NCBI RefSeq assembly: GCF_048771995.1
Contig: NC_133024.1
Span: 129,001 to 193,000 of the forward strand
Origin: Taeniopygia guttata
Lineage: Eukaryota; Chordata; Aves; Passeriformes; Estrildidae
Direction of reading: 5' to 3'
Length of the DNA: 64,000 nt
A program made the translations under genes and the position numbers. The notes under the pieces are model-generated. The model was not told the origin of the DNA. It searched no databases and saw only the letters and a list, made by a program, of their open reading frames with translations. Positions 60,652-64,000 of this stretch are shown in pieces (the first letter of the stretch is position 1; every line of letters begins with the position of its first letter).

Positions 60652-61443
60652 GGAATTCTTCATCCTGGAATTCTGCAGGAATTCCCAATCCCGGAAATCC
60701 GGGAATTCCCCATCCTGGAATTCCGGGAGTTCTCAACATTGGAAATCTGGGAATTCTCAATCCTGGAATTCCCCAGCCTGGAATTCCGGGAATTCCCGCT
60801 GCTCCCTTTGCCTTTGGAGCTGCCCTTCCTGGCAGAATTCCCAGATTTCCTGGCGGAATTCCCGGATTTCCTGGCGGAATCCCCGGATTTCCCGCCGGGA
60901 TTCCGGAATTTCCTGTCGGAATTCCGGGTTTTTTCCGGGATCTCTCCGTGCCCCAGCAGCTCCCGGAGCCGTTTCCGCTCCGGGGGGTCCCGGTAATTCC
61001 GGCTCCCGTAAAACTGAGCCACGGAAAGTTGGGAACGCACCGGGATTCCCGGAATTCCCGGATTTCCTGACAGAATTCCCGGATTTCCTGATGCCATTCC
61101 TGCATTTCCAGCCAGGAGTCCCGAATTTCCCGTTGGAATTCCTGAATTTCCAACTGGAATTCCCGAATTTCTTTCTGGAATTCCTGAATTTTCCGCCAGA
61201 ATTCCTGAATTTCCTGTCGGAATTCCCGGATTTCCGGCGGGGATCTGCAGCCTCCGGGCCGGCGCCGCTTTCTCCACGATTTCCTGGGAATTTTGGGAAT
61301 TTTTTTGGGTATTTTCTGGAGCTGCTCGGAGCCGTTTGGGCGGGGGGGTCCGGAATTCCCAGCGGGAGCTGAAAAAAAAAAAACGGGAATGAGGGAGGGG
61401 GGAGGGGCGGGAATTCCCAAATCCCAAAATTCCCAAATCCCCA
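60652..61443. repeat. GGAATTCC minisatellite (A6)
   Basis: As in A4, including the 9-bp loss; islands at 60942-61013 and 61245-61283. Confidence 0.88.
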
Positions 61444-63070
61444 ATTTAGGGGATTTTTGGGGAATATTTGGGTTTTTTTGGGATTTAGGGGATTTGGGTG
61501 TTTGGGATTTTGGGGATTTTTGGGGGATTTTTGGATTTAGGGGATTTTTGGGGTTTGGGATTTTGGATTTAGGGGATTTTTGGAGCATTTTGGGGTTTGG
61601 GGGGATTTAGGGGATTTTGGGGTTTGGGATTTGGGGATTTTTGGAGGATTTTGGGGTTTGGGGGATTTTTGGGGGGGATATTTGGGGGGTTTTGGGGATT
61701 TGGGGGACTTCAGGGGGGATTTTTAGGGGATTTTGGGGGTTTGGGATCTGGGGGATTTTTGGGGTTTGGGATTTTGGAATTGAGGGGATTTTTGGGGAAT
61801 ATTTGGGGTTTTTGGGGATGTAGGGGATTTGGGGGTTTGGGATTTTGGGGATTTTTGGGGGATTTTTGGAGGATTTTGGGATTTAGGGGATTTTTGGGGT
61901 TTGGGATTTTGGATTTAGGGGATTTTTGGGGGATTTTTGGAGCATTTTGGGGTTTGGGGGGATTTAGGGGATTTTGGGGTTTGGGATTTGGGGATTTTTG
62001 GAGGATTTGGGGGTTTGGGGGATTTTTGGGGGGGATATTTGGGGGGTTTTGGGGATTTGGGGGACTTCAGGGGGGATTTTTAGGGGATTTTGGGGGTTTG
62101 GGATCTGGGGGATTTTTGGGGTTTGGGATTTTGGAATTGAGGGGATTTTTGGGGAATATTTGGGGTTTTTGGGGATGTAGGGGATTTGGGTGTTTGGGAT
62201 TTTGGGGATTTTTGGGGGATTTTTGGAGGATTTTGGGATTTAGGGGATTTTTGGGGTTTGGGATTTTGGATTTAGGGGATTTTTGGGGGATTTTTGGAGC
62301 ATTTTGGGGTTTGGGGGGATTTAGGGGATTTTGGGGTTTGGGATTTGGGGATTTTTGGAGGATTTTGGGGTTTGGGGGATTTTTGGGGGGGATATTTGGG
62401 GGGATTTTTGGGGATTTGGGGGACTTCAGGGGGGATTTTTAGGGGATTTTGGGGGTTTGGGATCTGGGGGATTTTTGGGGTTTGGGATTTTGGAATTGAG
62501 GGGATTTTTGGGGAATATTTGGGGTTTTTGGGGATGTAGGGGATTTGGGTGTTTGGGATTTTGGGGATTTTTGGGGGATTTTTGGAGGATTTTGGGATTT
62601 AGGGGATTTTAGGGGTTTGGGATTTTGGATTTAGGGGATTTTTGGGGGATTTTTGGAGCATTTTGGGGTTTGGGGGGATTTAGGGGATTTTGGGGTTTGG
62701 GATTTGGGGATTTTTGGAGGATTTTGGGGTTTGGGGGATTTTTGGGGGGGATATTTGGGGGGTTTTGGGGATTTGGGGGACTTCAGGGGGGATTTTTAGG
62801 GGATTTTGGGGGTTTGGGATCTGGGGGATTTTTGGGGTTTGGGATTTTGGAATTGAGGGGATTTTTGGGGAATATTTGGGGTTTTTGGGGATGTAGGGGA
62901 TTTGGGGGTTTGGGATTTGGGGATTTTTGGAGGATTTTGGGGTTTTGGGTTTTTTTGAGGTCTAGTGTTTTTTGGGGGGGTTTGGGGGGGGGGGTTTGGG
63001 AATTTGAAATTTAGGGGATTTTTGGGGGATGTTTGAGGTTTGGGGGGATTTTGGGGGGATTTGGGGTTTC
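61444..63070 (+). repeat. G-rich minisatellite, four higher-order repeats, mosaic (A6)
   Basis: Anchors at 61617, 61974, 62331 and 62690. The first repeat follows the A4/A5 variant pattern, the later ones that of A2/A3. Confidence 0.92.
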
Positions 63071-63078
63071 AGGCTCAC

Positions 63079-63138
63079 CCGGGCGGGTCCCGGCTCCGTT
63101 TCGAGGCGGTTCCGGAGCTGCTGCGGATCCGGGAGAGG
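63079..63138 (-). CDS. Minus-strand exon candidate g (A6)
   Basis: Same exon and splice signals as in A1. Confidence 0.42.
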
Positions 63139-63292
63139 CTGAGCAGGGCCGGGATCCCGGGAAGCCGAACCCCAAATCCCCAAATCCCCAAAATCCCAAA
63201 CCCCAAATTCCCAAATCCCCAAAACCCCCCAAACTCCCAAAACACCAAATTTCCAAAAATCCCAAACCCCCAAAAAACAGATGGCAAGGTTC

Positions 63293-64000
63293 TCCCCCCC
63301 CACGCAGTGCGCATGCGCGGTTCCCTTTGCAGTACGCCCGCTTTGCGCATGCGCACTGGAATTTCCGTACAGCATAATGGCCGGCTTCCTACAGCAGAGT
63401 TCCATTTTCCGTACAGTGTCATGGCCGCCCAGCGCATGCGCACTGAAATTTCCGTACAGCATCATGGCCGCCTTCCTATAGCACAGTTCCATTTTCCGTA
63501 CAGTGTCATGGCCGCCTTGCGCATGCGCAGTACCAGTTTCCGTTGCGGTGTCATGGCCGCTAGGCGCATGCGCACTGGGTTTTCCGTACAGCATCATGAC
63601 CGCCTCCCTACAGCAGAGTTCCATTTTCCGTACACTGTCATGGCCGCCTTGCGCATGCGTAGTTTTATTTTCCCGCGCGGTGTCATGGCCGCTAAGCGCA
63701 TGCGCACTGGAATTTCCGTACAGCATCATGGCCGCCTTCCTACAGCACAGTTCCATTTTCCGTACAGTGTCATGGCCGCTAGGCGCATGCGCACTGGAAA
63801 TTCCTCTTCTGCGCGCAAAGCACCAAGCTTGTTTCCTGACCAGAGCTTGTTTTTGAGGCTCGGGCCGCCCGAGCCGCCGCCGCCCCCCGCCCTGCGCTCA
63901 CAGACACCGCCCCGCGCGCCGCTCGCCGCGCGCTCCCGCCCCGGCACCGGCGGCTGCAGTACCGCCCTCTGCCCACAAGGCGGCAGCACTTTTCAAGCGA
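63293..64000. promoter_or_regulatory. CpG island, long form, cut by window end (A6)
   Basis: Eight NRF1-type positions as in A2/A3; the first CTCF-like site is at 63954-63989 and the window ends before the first YY1-type site. Confidence 0.72.

Larger units (their letters stand above)
57192..64000. repeat. Macrosatellite unit A6, cut by window end; mosaic
   Basis: Sixth A unit, incomplete at its right end. Its left part matches A4/A5 (25-base A-run, 9-bp shorter GGAATTCC block, same first G-rich repeat) while its right part matches A2/A3 (TGGGGGTTT variant near 62004, extra higher-order repeat, eight NRF1-type positions). Confidence 0.93.

Noticed and set aside
1-64000. Whole array as a simple assembly duplication
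   Set aside because: Units differ in homopolymer, microsatellite and minisatellite length and by private substitutions, and one is a recombinant, which fits real copies; the exact copy number still depends on the assembly.

Overview
The window is eukaryotic and almost entirely repetitive. CpG-rich promoter-like islands, GT-AG splice signals, short introns and GC-rich minisatellites of the GGAATTCC and GGGGATTTTGGGG kind point to a vertebrate, most likely a bird and perhaps a songbird. That is inference from sequence style, not a database match. No intact long gene was found. The long open frames in the G-rich and GGAATTCC blocks are low-complexity artefacts.

Layout. The window is a direct tandem array of two unit types in the order A1 (1-7183), A2 (7184-14686), A3 (14687-22180), A4 (22181-29016), B1 (29017-39696), A5 (39697-46521), B2 (46522-57191), A6 (57192-64000, cut by the window end). 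A units are 6.8-7.5 kb and B units about 10.7 kb, so from A4 onward the array moves in 17.5-kb A+B steps. Copies are nearly identical and differ mainly in minisatellite and homopolymer length. The unit phase used here is arbitrary because the window opens inside the array.

Each A unit, left to right, holds an AT-rich satellite-like block with a TA microsatellite; low-copy DNA with one convincing plus-strand exon (1943-2150 in A1) and several minus-strand exon candidates; a GGAATTCC minisatellite; a G-rich minisatellite with a 357-bp higher-order period; a 60-bp minus-strand exon; a short C-rich block of opposite polarity; and a CpG-rich island. The island has 4 or 8 palindromic NRF1-type sites in an 87/45-bp repeat, then a module carrying two CTCF-like sites and two perfect YY1-type sites.

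Each B unit starts with about 190 bp of diverged A-like AT-rich sequence, then about 3.1 kb of AT-rich DNA strongly depleted of G on the plus strand, then about 6 kb holding a chain of minus-strand exons, most joining in a consistent reading phase, from a helical protein (perhaps MEI1-like, uncertain). It ends in a CpG island whose right part is the same CTCF/YY1 module and whose left part is a different 40-bp ETS-type repeat. One exon carries the same frameshift in B1 and B2, so these look like pseudogene copies.

The recurring element is thus a CTCF/YY1 module of about 0.7 kb at the right end of every unit, beside two alternative cargos whose minus-strand exons lie downstream of it. This resembles the logic of CTCF/YY1-binding macrosatellites such as mammalian DXZ4. 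A6 is a recombinant between the A4/A5 type and the A2/A3 type.
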